This document shows, one piece after another, positions 26,851-35,331 of a DNA stretch of 64,000 bases. The notes under the pieces were generated by a model. The model made no database searches. It saw nothing but the letters and a program-made list of their open reading frames with translations, and had not been told where the DNA came from. Numbering within the stretch: position 1 is the first letter of the stretch; every line of letters begins with the position of its first letter. The stretch spans positions 5,828,001-5,892,000 of the forward strand of contig NZ_CP024190.1 in NCBI RefSeq assembly GCF_003391395.1, written 5' to 3'. The DNA is from Mycobacterium marinum. Its GTDB lineage: Bacteria > Actinomycetota > Actinomycetes > Mycobacteriales > Mycobacteriaceae. The translations under genes were made by a program, and so were the position numbers.

Positions 26851-28052
26851 CAGAAGTCGTCCCGTTCCGCAAAGGTGCCGTGGAACAAGAATTGCAGTGT
26901 CGAGGGCGCGTCGACCTGTACCTCGGTGAACGGCTCGTAAGGGATGTTGGCGTTGTCGGTGACCAGAAAGGGTGCCCGGTAGAACGACCCGCCGGTCTGC
27001 TTGGTCGGAATATCGGGCAGGCCACGGCAATTCGGACCGCCCGAGGCGTTCACGATCGGCAGGCTCTCCGGGTAGGTGTAGGAGGGCGAGCCCAACACGA
27101 AGCTCGACGAGGTGAACAGGCCGGCCTTGCGGACGCCGATCAACGGGGCGAATTCCTTGATTCCGCGCCCGATGCCTTTGAACAGGCAGCCGAATTCCGG
27201 CGAGTAGTCATGCGCCACCTTCACCGGGGCCCGCAACCGGTTGATGGCGGCGATGAAATCTTGCTCGGCCGGCGCCAGCGTCTCGTAACCGTTGTTGGCC
27301 AGACCGATGGTGGCCAGCAGCGTGGTGTCCAGGTCGTTCTGCTTGTCCACGACCGTCTTGTTGATCGTCGGGAGGCTGTCGAACACGGTGTTGAGGTCGG
27401 GCGCCGCGTCGGCGTAGGTGTTGGTCACGATCGCCGCCTTGCGGAAGTCCTCCTGCAGCGTCGGCAATTTCGGATTGGCTTGGCGGGTAAGCGTATTCAG
27501 GCCGGACAGCAGCGCACCCAAGTCGTCGCCGTGACCACGCAGCCCCTCCGACAGCGCGCTGAGCGTTCCGTTCAACTCGACCGGGTCGATCTTGTGCAGC
27601 AGATCTATCAGCGACTGGAACAGGGTGTTGACCTCGAGCTGAACCTCGGAGGCCGTCACCTTCGCATTGGGGTGCAGCGAGGTCGGCGACGGCGTCTTGG
27701 GCGGGATGAACTCCACCGACTTGGCGCCGAAAATGGTGTTTCCGGCGATGTGGACCGTCGCGTTCGACGGGATGAAGTGCATCTCGGCGCTTCGGATGGC
27801 CAGCTTCAGCCGTGCCTGATCGCCGCTGTAGTAGATGTCCTCGACCGTGCCCACCTGGATTCCGCGGTATTTGACCTTGGCGCCCTTCTCCATCACCAGC
27901 CCGGCCCGTGGCGAGGAGACGACCACGGTGTCGGTCGGAGTGAAGGCCGAGGTGTAGGACAGGTAGGTCAGGGCGATGCCCGCCACCAACAAGCTAGCCA
28001 GCAGCGCTGCCGCCACCCGCGCGGAGGTGCGTCGCGATCCGCCGCCTGCCAT
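26850..28052 (-). CDS. mce4A: Mce4A, Mce-family steroid-import protein
   Basis: A 400-residue protein, the same length as Rv3499c. It has an Arg/Ser cytoplasmic head, one transmembrane helix (about residues 14-33), an Mce/MlaD domain (about 40-117) and a long helical C-terminal domain. It is the first Mce subunit after the two YrbE permeases and starts 15 bases after yrbE4B. In M. tuberculosis the Mce4 complex supports cholesterol uptake and persistence, and is energised by the ATPase MceG encoded elsewhere. Confidence 0.93.
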   Translation of the reverse strand: MAGGGSRRTSARVAAALLASLLVAGIALTYLSYTSAFTPTDTVVVSSPRAGLVMEKGAKVKYRGIQVGTVEDIYYSGDQARLKLAIRSAEMHFIPSNATVHIAGNTIFGAKSVEFIPPKTPSPTSLHPNAKVTASEVQLEVNTLFQSLIDLLHKIDPVELNGTLSALSEGLRGHGDDLGALLSGLNTLTRQANPKLPTLQEDFRKAAIVTNTYADAAPDLNTVFDSLPTINKTVVDKQNDLDTTLLATIGLANNGYETLAPAEQDFIAAINRLRAPVKVAHDYSPEFGCLFKGIGRGIKEFAPLIGVRKAGLFTSSSFVLGSPSYTYPESLPIVNASGGPNCRGLPDIPTKQTGGSFYRAPFLVTDNANIPYEPFTEVQVDAPSTLQFLFHGTFAERDDF

Positions 28053-28067
28053 AGCCCTATCGAGTCC

Positions 28068-28910
28068 TTATCCAGAGAGGTTGAAATTGCCGGACGCTCC
28101 GTAAACGGCGAGCGAAATGAAAAGGGTAATGACTACGACGACAATCAGCGAGGTACGCACCGCCTGACCGACGGCGATCCCGACCCCCACCGAGCCGCCG
28201 CTGGCGTTGTAGCCGTAGTACGTATGCACCAGCATTACCGCGATCGCCATCACGATGGCTTGCAGAAATGACCACAGCAGATCGGATGGAATCAGGAAGG
28301 TATTGAAATAGTGGTCATAGAGTCCCGCGGACTGTCCGTTGATGAAAACCGTGGTGAAGCGGGCGGCGAAAAAGGCCGCCAGCACCGCAAGCGAGTACAG
28401 CGGAATGATCGCGACCAACCCGGCGATCAACCGCGTCGACACCAGGTAGGAGACCGAGTGGACCGCCATGCACTCGACGGCATCGATCTCCTCGGACACC
28501 CGCATCGCGCCAAGCTGCGCGGTGGCACCGGCGCCGATGGTGGCCGCCAGTGCGATACCGGCGATCACCGGAGCGACGACACGCACGTTCAGGAACGCCG
28601 ACAGGAAGCCGGTCAACGCCTCGATACCGATGTCGCCCAGCGATGAGTAGCCCTGCACGGCGATGACGCCGCCGGACGCCAGGGTCAGAAAGGCCGCCAC
28701 TCCGACGGTCCCACCGATCATGACCAGGGCCCCCGCGCCCAGCGTCATCTCGGCTACCAGTCGGATCGTTTCCTTGCGGTAGCGCGTGATCGCGTTGGGG
28801 ATGTAGCGCACGGTTTCGCCGTAGAACAGCGCCTGCTCGCCAAAGTTGTCGACCGGCCGAACCAGCCTCGACATGAACCGGTGAAAGCGGATAGTGACGT
28901 CATAGCTCAT
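28068..28910 (-). CDS. yrbE4B: YrbE4B, MlaE-family permease of the Mce4 importer
   Basis: A 280-residue permease with five to six hydrophobic helices, the length of Rv3500c. The conserved MlaE-family loop EEIDAVECMAVHSVSYLVSTR (shown here in part as EEIDAVECMAV) is the likely contact with the ATPase. It pairs with YrbE4A to form the membrane channel under the Mce4 proteins. It starts 34 bases after yrbE4A. Confidence 0.94.
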   Translation of the reverse strand: MSYDVTIRFHRFMSRLVRPVDNFGEQALFYGETVRYIPNAITRYRKETIRLVAEMTLGAGALVMIGGTVGVAAFLTLASGGVIAVQGYSSLGDIGIEALTGFLSAFLNVRVVAPVIAGIALAATIGAGATAQLGAMRVSEEIDAVECMAVHSVSYLVSTRLIAGLVAIIPLYSLAVLAAFFAARFTTVFINGQSAGLYDHYFNTFLIPSDLLWSFLQAIVMAIAVMLVHTYYGYNASGGSVGVGIAVGQAVRTSLIVVVVITLFISLAVYGASGNFNLSG

Positions 28911-28944
28911 CGCCTCATCACCATCGCTTGCTATCGGTCATTTG

Positions 28945-29709
28945 TTACCGGGCCGAGATTCTCACGCCGATAGCGGTCATCACCACGTTGATCACGAATA
29001 GGCAGATGAACGCGTAGACCACGGTCTCGTTGACCGCATTGCCCACGCCTTTGGGCCCACCTTTGACGGTCAGGCCGCGATAGCAGCCGACCAGACCTGC
29101 CATCACCCCGAACAGCAGGGCCTTGATCTCGGCGAGGATCAACTCGCGCAGCCCGGTCAGCACGGTCAGACCGTTGATGAACGCACCGGGGTTGACGCCC
29201 TGCAGAAAGACCGAGAACGCGTAGCCACCCGACAGGCCGATCGCGCACACCAAGCCGTTGAGCAGCAGCGCAACCACAGTGGAAGCCAGGACCCGGGGCA
29301 CCACCAAGCGTTGGATGGGGTCGATGCCCAGCACCCGCATCGCATCGATCTCCTCGCGGATGGTGCGAGCACCCAGATCCGCACAGATCGCGGTGGCGCC
29401 GGCACCCGCCACCACCAGCACGGTGACCACCGGCCCCAGCTGGGTGATGGTGCCAAACGCGGTCCCGGCCCCCGAAAGGTCGGCGGCACCGATCTCGCGC
29501 AACAAGATGTTCAGGGTGAATGCCACCAGCACCGTGAACGGAATGGAGACCAGCAGCGTGGGCACCAGTGATACCCGGGCCACCATCCACGTCTGGTCGA
29601 GGAACTCCCGGAATTGAAACGGCCGCCGGAAGGCGGCGCGCGCGGTGTCGATGGACATCTCGAAAAACCCGCCGACCGCCCGGGCTGGAACCGCAAGTTG
29701 TTGAATCAA
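28945..29709 (-). CDS. yrbE4A: YrbE4A, MlaE-family permease of the Mce4 importer
   Basis: A 254-residue permease, the length of Rv3501c, and the first gene of the mce4 transport operon. It has MlaE-family helices and the conserved REEIDAMRVLGIDP cytoplasmic loop. A promoter-like sequence with an overlapping palindrome is found about 80-120 bases upstream (29783-29827), so the operon may have its own start as well as read-through from chsB1. Confidence 0.94.
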   Translation of the reverse strand: MIQQLAVPARAVGGFFEMSIDTARAAFRRPFQFREFLDQTWMVARVSLVPTLLVSIPFTVLVAFTLNILLREIGAADLSGAGTAFGTITQLGPVVTVLVVAGAGATAICADLGARTIREEIDAMRVLGIDPIQRLVVPRVLASTVVALLLNGLVCAIGLSGGYAFSVFLQGVNPGAFINGLTVLTGLRELILAEIKALLFGVMAGLVGCYRGLTVKGGPKGVGNAVNETVVYAFICLFVINVVMTAIGVRISAR

Positions 29710-29782
29710 CTTGGTCCCCCGTCCCAGTCGGCGACGACGCCAGTGTTTCCCAAGAGCCAGCCCAGGGTCCGCACCTGCCTTC

Positions 29783-29827
29783 GTGTGAGCCGGCTCATAC
29801 TAACTCAGAACGACTTGGGCATGTCAA
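29783..29827 (-). promoter_or_regulatory. Candidate mce4 promoter with overlapping near-perfect palindrome
   Basis: Read on the minus strand, TTGACA (29827-29822) is followed after 19 bases by TAGTAT (29802-29797), a reasonable -35/-10 pair pointing at yrbE4A. Overlapping the -10 is the 18-bp element GTGTGAGCCGGCTCATAC at 29783-29800, an inverted repeat with one mismatched pair and a perfect 12-bp core. This is not the KstR consensus. The inferred leader would be about 80 bases. Confidence 0.42.
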
Positions 29828-29945
29828 TGAACGGATACTCGTATAATCACGATCAATCTTGCTGGTCAGTTGCGTTGCCGCGCGGGTAAGTCCGCCACCG
29901 GCCCTAGCCGATGGCAGGCCCCGGGCAAAGTCCACTTATTCCTGC

Positions 29946-30857
29946 TCAAGCCATCAGCGAGCTAGCGGAAAAGTTGTGTTCGGGGTTTCGCCCAGCAAAA
30001 TAATCGTGCAATGTGTCGGTTAGCTGGCCGGGCTCCCAGGCCGGGCCGTTCGCACTGAACTTGTGCTCCGCCGTCGGCGCCGCCACCAGCGTCACCTGCG
30101 GACCGTAGACGATGAACAGCTGCCCGTTGACCGCCGCGGCCGCCGGGGACGCCAGGAACTGCACCAGAGTCACCACGTGTTCCGGCGACAACGGGTCGAT
30201 CTCGCCCGCCGCCACGTCGGGCGCCGCCCCGAAGACGTCGGCGGTCATGGCGGTGCGGGCCCGCGGACAGATCGCGTTGGCGCATACGCCGTAACGGCCC
30301 AACGCCCGCGCCGCGGACAGGGTGAGTGCGGTGATGCCGGCCTTGGCGGCGCCGTAGTTGGCCTGCCCGACGGGACCGACCAGCCCCGCTTCCGATGAGG
30401 TGTTGACCAGCCGCCCAAATATCGAGCCCCCGGCCGCCTTGGCTTTCTGGCGCCAATAGGTTGCCGCATTGCGGGTCAGCAGGAAGTGGCCGCGCAGGTG
30501 CACCGCGATGACCTGGTCCCAGTCCTCGTCGGTCATGTTGAACAGCATCCGGTCGCGGGTGATGCCGGCGTTGTTGACCACGACATCGAGCCCGCCCAGC
30601 CCATCGGCGGTGGCAATCAGTTCATCGGCGGTGGCGCGCTGGCTGATGTCGCCGGCCACCGCGATCGCCTTGGCACCGACGGCGCTGATCTCATCAATGA
30701 CGTCAGAGGCGTCCAAGGCCGAGTCGATGTCGTTGACCACCACGGTGGCGCCGAGCCGGGCCAGGCCGACCGCCTCGGCACGGCCCAGTCCCGCGGCCGC
30801 GCCGGTGACCACCGCGACCCTTCCGGACAGATCGGTCACGTTCGTGCTGCTAGTCAA
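29946..30857 (-). CDS. chsB1: Cholesterol side-chain 3-hydroxyacyl-CoA dehydrogenase, SDR family (Rv3502c/ChsB1-like)
   Basis: A 303-residue SDR. TGAAAGLG is near residues 18-25, VVVNNAG is near 95, a catalytic Ser lies in NTSSEAG, and YGAAK supplies the active-site Tyr/Lys. A C-terminal extension of about 40 residues is seen beyond the core fold. The counterpart Rv3502c oxidises the 22-hydroxy group of the steroid CoA thioester during side-chain beta-oxidation. The start is TTG 30857. It lies 70 bp downstream of fdxD on the same strand and upstream of the mce4 genes. The 236-bp gap to yrbE4A holds the candidate promoter described separately. Confidence 0.85.
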   Translation of the reverse strand: MTSSTNVTDLSGRVAVVTGAAAGLGRAEAVGLARLGATVVVNDIDSALDASDVIDEISAVGAKAIAVAGDISQRATADELIATADGLGGLDVVVNNAGITRDRMLFNMTDEDWDQVIAVHLRGHFLLTRNAATYWRQKAKAAGGSIFGRLVNTSSEAGLVGPVGQANYGAAKAGITALTLSAARALGRYGVCANAICPRARTAMTADVFGAAPDVAAGEIDPLSPEHVVTLVQFLASPAAAAVNGQLFIVYGPQVTLVAAPTAEHKFSANGPAWEPGQLTDTLHDYFAGRNPEHNFSASSLMA

Positions 30858-30927
30858 TTTATGAATACCTCTAGTTTCCGGTTACGCCATGGCGGTTACG
30901 ACATGCCGGGCACAGCGGGCTACTGGC

Positions 30928-31119
30928 CTAATCCTCACGCAACAGGGCCGCACGCGGGCATTCAGCGATCGCTTGCTCGGCCAGAGCCTCCTGGTCGGGG
31001 GGAATGGGATCTGTCTTGACGACCGCATAGTCGTCGTCGTCCAAGTCGAAGATATCCGGAGCAATCCCCAGGCACACGGCGTTGCCTTCGCACCGGTCAC
31101 GGTCGACTATCACTCGCAC
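30928..31119 (-). CDS. fdxD: [3Fe-4S] ferredoxin FdxD
   Basis: A 63-residue ferredoxin with three cluster cysteines, C10-x5-C16 and C54 followed by proline, the pattern of single [3Fe-4S] ferredoxins that serve actinobacterial cytochromes P450 and related oxygenases. GTG 31119 is preceded by AAGGAGG, which fixes the start; the longer open frame upstream is noncoding. Rv3503c has the same length. In this sterol-catabolism setting it may feed electrons to steroid hydroxylases or other redox steps. It is divergent from fadE26 across a KstR-type operator. Confidence 0.9.
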   Translation of the reverse strand: MRVIVDRDRCEGNAVCLGIAPDIFDLDDDDYAVVKTDPIPPDQEALAEQAIAECPRAALLRED

Positions 31120-31226
31120 GGCGCCCTCCTTGATCTTGCCCAGAACCTGGGCCAGCCAGTGATCATTGTGTAGCACCACCCTAGGACGACCGCACCGCTG
31201 ACGAAACGGTCGCTGGATTCCCAGAC

Positions 31227-31240
31227 TAGAACGTGTTACA
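31227..31240. promoter_or_regulatory. KstR operator between fdxD and fadE26
   Basis: The sequence TAGAACGTGTTACA matches the KstR consensus TNNAACNNGTTNNA at all fixed positions. It lies in the 224-bp divergent region between fdxD and fadE26, where KstR control is established in related species. A single site here could control both the fadE26-fadE27-fadD17 unit and the fdxD-chsB1 unit. Confidence 0.78.
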
Positions 31241-31343
31241 ACCGGGGTAACGCATGGGTAGCCGTTGGCTGCGCGTCGGCAGGTGTGGAGATGCCTGTCA
31301 TGGCCGGTTACCCAACCCAATCGGTTGACCGGAGGCGGCAGGA

Positions 31344-32522
31344 ATGCGCATCAGTTACACACCCGAGCAGGAGGAGCTGCGCCGCGAACTGCGGTCGTAT
31401 TTCACCACCCTGATGACGCCGGAGCGCCGCGAGGCGCTGAGTTCGGTCCAGGGCGAATACGGCACCGGCAACGTCTACCGCGAGACGGTTGCCCAGATGG
31501 GCAAGGACGGGTGGCTCACCCTGAACTGGCCGAAGGAATACGGCGGCCAGGATCGCTCGCCGATGGACTCGCTGATCTTCACCGACGAGGCGGCCATCGC
31601 CGGTGCCCCGGTGCCGTTCCTGACGATCAACAGCGTGGCGCCGACCATCATGGCCTTCGGCACCGACGAGCAGAAGAAGTTCTTCCTCCCCAAGATCGCC
31701 GCCGGGGATCTGCACTTCTCCATCGGCTACTCCGAGCCGGGCGCGGGCACCGACCTGGCCAACCTGCGAACCACGGCGGTTCGCGACGGCGACGACTATG
31801 TGATCAACGGCCAGAAGATGTGGACCAGCCTGATCGCCTACGCGGACTGGGTCTGGCTGGCGGTGCGCACCAACCCGGAGGCCAAGAAACACCGCGGCAT
31901 CTCCATGCTGGTCGTTCCCACGACCGCCGAAGGCTTCTCGTGGACACCGGTGCACACCATGGCCGGACCCGACACCAGTGCGACCTACTACACCGACGTG
32001 CGGGTGCCGGTGACCAACCTGATCGGTGAGGAGAACGCGGGCTGGAAACTGGTGACCAACCAGCTCAACCACGAGCGGGTGGCCCTGGTCTCGTCGGCAC
32101 CGATATCCATGGCCCTGCGGGAAGTCCGCGAATGGGCGCAAAACACCAAGGATGCCGGCGGCGCCCGTCTCATCGACTCGGAGTGGGTGCAGCTGAACCT
32201 GGCCCGGGTGCACGCCAAGGTCGAGGTGCTCAAGCTGATCAACTGGGAGCTGGCCTCGAACGACGCCGCCCCGTCACCGGCGGACGCATCGGCCGCCAAG
32301 GTGTTCGGCACCGAGCTGGCCACCGAGGCCTACCGGCTGCTCATGGAGGTGCTGGGCACCGCGGCCACCCTGCGTCAGGACTCCCCCGGCGCGTTGCTTC
32401 GCGGGCGCGTCGAGCGGATGCACCGGGCGTGTCTGATCCTGACCTTCGGCGGCGGCACCAACGAAGTCCAGCGCGACATCATCGGCATGGTCGCCCTGGG
32501 ACTGCCCCGGGCCAACCGCTGA
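31344..32522 (+). CDS. fadE26: Acyl-CoA dehydrogenase FadE26 (ChsE4)
   Basis: A 392-residue acyl-CoA dehydrogenase. The N-terminal helical domain, the middle beta domain with SIGYSEPGAGTDLANL and MWTSL, and the C-terminal helical domain ending in FGGGTNEVQRDIIG (FAD-binding) are all present. In M. tuberculosis FadE26 and FadE27 form an alpha2-beta2 heterotetramer that desaturates the steroid side-chain CoA ester. The candidate catalytic glutamate lies in LNHERVAL, as I understand it to be contributed by FadE26. GGAGG lies about nine bases before the ATG. It is the first gene of the unit fadE26-fadE27-fadD17 and has a KstR operator about 100 bp upstream. Confidence 0.92.
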   Translation: MRISYTPEQEELRRELRSYFTTLMTPERREALSSVQGEYGTGNVYRETVAQMGKDGWLTLNWPKEYGGQDRSPMDSLIFTDEAAIAGAPVPFLTINSVAPTIMAFGTDEQKKFFLPKIAAGDLHFSIGYSEPGAGTDLANLRTTAVRDGDDYVINGQKMWTSLIAYADWVWLAVRTNPEAKKHRGISMLVVPTTAEGFSWTPVHTMAGPDTSATYYTDVRVPVTNLIGEENAGWKLVTNQLNHERVALVSSAPISMALREVREWAQNTKDAGGARLIDSEWVQLNLARVHAKVEVLKLINWELASNDAAPSPADASAAKVFGTELATEAYRLLMEVLGTAATLRQDSPGALLRGRVERMHRACLILTFGGGTNEVQRDIIGMVALGLPRANR

Positions 32523-32552
32523 CTTTCACACATTCTCAGAGGACGGACTTCT

Positions 32553-33650
32553 ATGGACTTCTCGACGACTGAAGCGGCTCAGGATCTTGGCGGTCTGGTC
32601 GACACCATCGTGGACGCGGTGTGCACGCCCGAGCACCAGCGCCAGCTCGACGGGCTGGAGCACCGATTCGACCGCGAGCTGTGGCGCAAGCTGATCGACA
32701 GCGACATCCTGTCCAGTGCCGCCGCCACCCAGGTGGGCGGCGACGGTTTCGGGGTGCTTGAGCAGGTTGCGATCCTGGTCGCGCTCGGGCATCAGCTAGC
32801 CGCCGTGCCCTACCTCGAGTCGGTGGTTTTGGCCGCTGGCGCGCTGGCCCGGTTCGGCTCCGAAGAACTGCAGCAGAGCTGGGGTGCCGCGGCGGTCGGC
32901 GGCGAGAAGATCCTTGCCGTGGCCCTTGACGCGGAGATGGGCGACGGACCGGTCCAGGCCGCGCGGTCCGGCGCGGGCTTCCGCCTCACCGGCACCCGCA
33001 CTCAGGTGGGCTACGGTCCGGTCGCAGACGCCTTTCTTGTTCCCGCCGAAACCGATTCCGGCACCGTTGTTTTCCTGGTTGCCGCCGATGACCCCGGGGT
33101 CAGCGTCACCGCGTTGCAGACCACCGGCCTGGGCAGCGTCGGCCATCTGGCCCTGGACGGCACGGAGGTGGATGCCGCACGCGGGATCGGCGGATCCGAT
33201 GTCACCGCCTGGCTGCGCACCATTAATGCCCTGGGCCGCAGCGCATTTCAGCTCGGGGTGCTCGAACGCGGACTCCAGATGACCGCCGAATACGCGCGTA
33301 CCCGCGAGCAGTTCGACCGCCCGATCGGCAGTTTCCAGGCGGTGGGACAGCGCCTGGCCGACGGCTATATCGACGTCAAGGGATTGCGACTGACACTGAC
33401 CCAGGCCGCTTGGCGGGTATCGGAGGACCTGCCCGCTGAGATCGATGTGGCATCGGCGGGCTTCTGGGCGGCTGAGGCCGGCCACCGTGTCGCGCACACC
33501 ATCGTGCATGTGCACGGCGGGGTCGGTGTCGACACCGATCATCCGGTGCACCGTTACTTCCTGGCCGCCAAGGAGGCCGAGTTCGCTCTGGGCGGGGCCA
33601 CCACAGCGCTTCGCCAAATCGGCCGTGAACTGGCGGAGACTCCAGCGTAG
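32553..33650 (+). CDS. fadE27: Acyl-CoA dehydrogenase FadE27 (ChsE5)
   Basis: A 365-residue acyl-CoA dehydrogenase-like protein, the expected partner of FadE26. It keeps the overall fold (helical N-domain, beta middle domain, and a C-terminal helical domain with EYARTREQFDRPIGSFQAV), but it lacks the usual FAD-binding GGxGxxxE C-terminal motif in intact form, reading HVHGGVGVDTDHP instead. This fits a heterodimeric pair in which the subunits share active-site duties. It starts 30 bp after fadE26, with AGAGGA upstream of the ATG. Confidence 0.91.
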   Translation: MDFSTTEAAQDLGGLVDTIVDAVCTPEHQRQLDGLEHRFDRELWRKLIDSDILSSAAATQVGGDGFGVLEQVAILVALGHQLAAVPYLESVVLAAGALARFGSEELQQSWGAAAVGGEKILAVALDAEMGDGPVQAARSGAGFRLTGTRTQVGYGPVADAFLVPAETDSGTVVFLVAADDPGVSVTALQTTGLGSVGHLALDGTEVDAARGIGGSDVTAWLRTINALGRSAFQLGVLERGLQMTAEYARTREQFDRPIGSFQAVGQRLADGYIDVKGLRLTLTQAAWRVSEDLPAEIDVASAGFWAAEAGHRVAHTIVHVHGGVGVDTDHPVHRYFLAAKEAEFALGGATTALRQIGRELAETPA

Positions 33651-33712
33651 GAGGCGACGGCGCTGGGCGCGGCCGCAGCTTCACGCTCGTCGAGACCAAC
33701 GAAGGGGCTGAA

Positions 33713-35224
33713 TTGAGCGCGGACCCCACCGTCCCCCAGCTGCTGGTCCCGCTCGCCGAAATCGGAGACCGGGGAATCTATTTCGAAGACTCCTTCACCA
33801 GCTGGGCAGACCACATCGGGCACGGCGCCGCGATCGCCGCGGCGCTGCGTGAGCGTCTTGACCCCACTCGCCCGCCGCATGTCGGCGTGTTGCTGCAGAA
33901 CACGCCGTTCTTCTCGGCGATGCTGGCCGCAGCCGGAATGTCCGGAATCATTCCGGTAGGCCTCAATCCGGTACGCCGCGGCGCGGCACTTGCCCGCGAC
34001 ATCGAACACGCCGACTGCCAGATGGTGCTCGCCGACACGGCATCGGCGAGCACCCTGGACGACATCGAGCACGTCAACGTCGACTCAGCCGAGTGGGCGG
34101 AAGTGGTTGATGCGCATCGTAATTCGGATATCAGCTTTCAAAATGCCGCACCGGATGATCTTTTCATGCTCATCTACACCTCCGGCACCAGCGGTGATCC
34201 CAAGGCGGTCAAGTGCAGCCACAGCAAGGTCGCGATCGCGGGCGTGACCATGACGCAGCGCTTCGGCCTGGGGCGCGACGACGTCTGTTATGTGTCGATG
34301 CCGTTGTTCCACTCCAACGCGGTCCTGGTGGGATGGGCGGTGGCGGTGGCATGCCAGGGATCAATGGCGTTGCGGCGCAAGTTCTCCGCTTCGCAGTTTC
34401 TTTCCGACGTGCGCCGCTACGGCGCCACCTACGCGAACTACGTGGGCAAGCCGTTGTCGTATGTGCTGGCCACACCCGAACGACCCGATGACGCGGACAA
34501 CCCGTTGCGAGCCGTCTACGGCAACGAAGGTGTACCCGGCGATATCGAGCGTTTCGGATGTCGCTTCGGCTGCGTCGTCCAGGACGGCTTCGGTTCCACC
34601 GAGGGGGGTGTAGCCATCGCGCGAACCCCCGATACCCCGGCGGGCTCGTTGGGCCCGCTGCCGGAGAACATCGAGATTGTCGACCCCGAGACGGGCCAGC
34701 AGTGTCCGGTGGGAGCCGTCGGGGAGCTGGTGAACACCGCGGGGCCGGGCCGGTTCGAGGGCTACTACAACGACGAGGCCGCCTCGGCGCAGCGGATGTC
34801 GGGCGGCGTCTACCACAGCGGCGACCTCGCCTACCGTGATGCGGCCGGCTACGCGTACTTCGCTGGCCGCCTAGGCGATTGGATGCGGGTCGATGGTGAA
34901 AACCTCGGAACCGCACCGATCGAGCGGGTACTGCTGCGTTATCCCGACGCCATCGAAGTTGCGGTCTACGCGATACCCGATCCGGTGGTCGGAGACCAAG
35001 TGATGGCGGCGATGGTGCTCACCCCCGGTGCGAAGTTCGATGTCGACAAGTTCCGCGCATTCCTGGCCGGTCAATCCGACCTCGGCCCCAAGCAGTGGCC
35101 GTCCTACGTCCGGATCTGTTCGGCGCTGCCCCGAACCGAGACGTTCAAGGTGCTCAAACGCCAGCTCGCGGCCGACGGTGTCGACTGTGGCGATCCGGTT
35201 TGGTCCATCCGCGACCAGTCCTAG
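33713..35224 (+). CDS. fadD17: Steroid-acid acyl-CoA synthetase FadD17
   Basis: A 503-residue ANL-family ligase. The phosphate-binding loop reads YTSGTSGDPK (near residue 160), a GSTEGG motif lies in the middle, and the hinge region reads GRLGDWMRVDGENL. Rv3506 (FadD17) activates steroid acids with a shortened side chain to CoA thioesters. It begins at TTG 33713, 62 bp after fadE27, and is probably co-transcribed with it. The length fits the M. tuberculosis protein to within one or two residues. Confidence 0.9.
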   Translation: MSADPTVPQLLVPLAEIGDRGIYFEDSFTSWADHIGHGAAIAAALRERLDPTRPPHVGVLLQNTPFFSAMLAAAGMSGIIPVGLNPVRRGAALARDIEHADCQMVLADTASASTLDDIEHVNVDSAEWAEVVDAHRNSDISFQNAAPDDLFMLIYTSGTSGDPKAVKCSHSKVAIAGVTMTQRFGLGRDDVCYVSMPLFHSNAVLVGWAVAVACQGSMALRRKFSASQFLSDVRRYGATYANYVGKPLSYVLATPERPDDADNPLRAVYGNEGVPGDIERFGCRFGCVVQDGFGSTEGGVAIARTPDTPAGSLGPLPENIEIVDPETGQQCPVGAVGELVNTAGPGRFEGYYNDEAASAQRMSGGVYHSGDLAYRDAAGYAYFAGRLGDWMRVDGENLGTAPIERVLLRYPDAIEVAVYAIPDPVVGDQVMAAMVLTPGAKFDVDKFRAFLAGQSDLGPKQWPSYVRICSALPRTETFKVLKRQLAADGVDCGDPVWSIRDQS

Positions 35225-35331
35225 CCGAAGCCTGATCTTCGGTGAAAAACACTCAATGAATTTCGCCGATCGGGATAGCATCCGCCTCGATAGTGCCCAG
35301 GTCGTGTTTCTCAGAACGCAAGGTGCCCAGG

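Noticed and set aside
26851..27030. Upstream extension of mce4B
   Set aside because: It lies inside mce4A; the ATG at 26850 overlaps the mce4A stop and begins the normal anchor helix.
29710..29945. KstR site directly upstream of yrbE4A
   Set aside because: Only half-matches such as CAGAACGACTT were found; none fits the full consensus.
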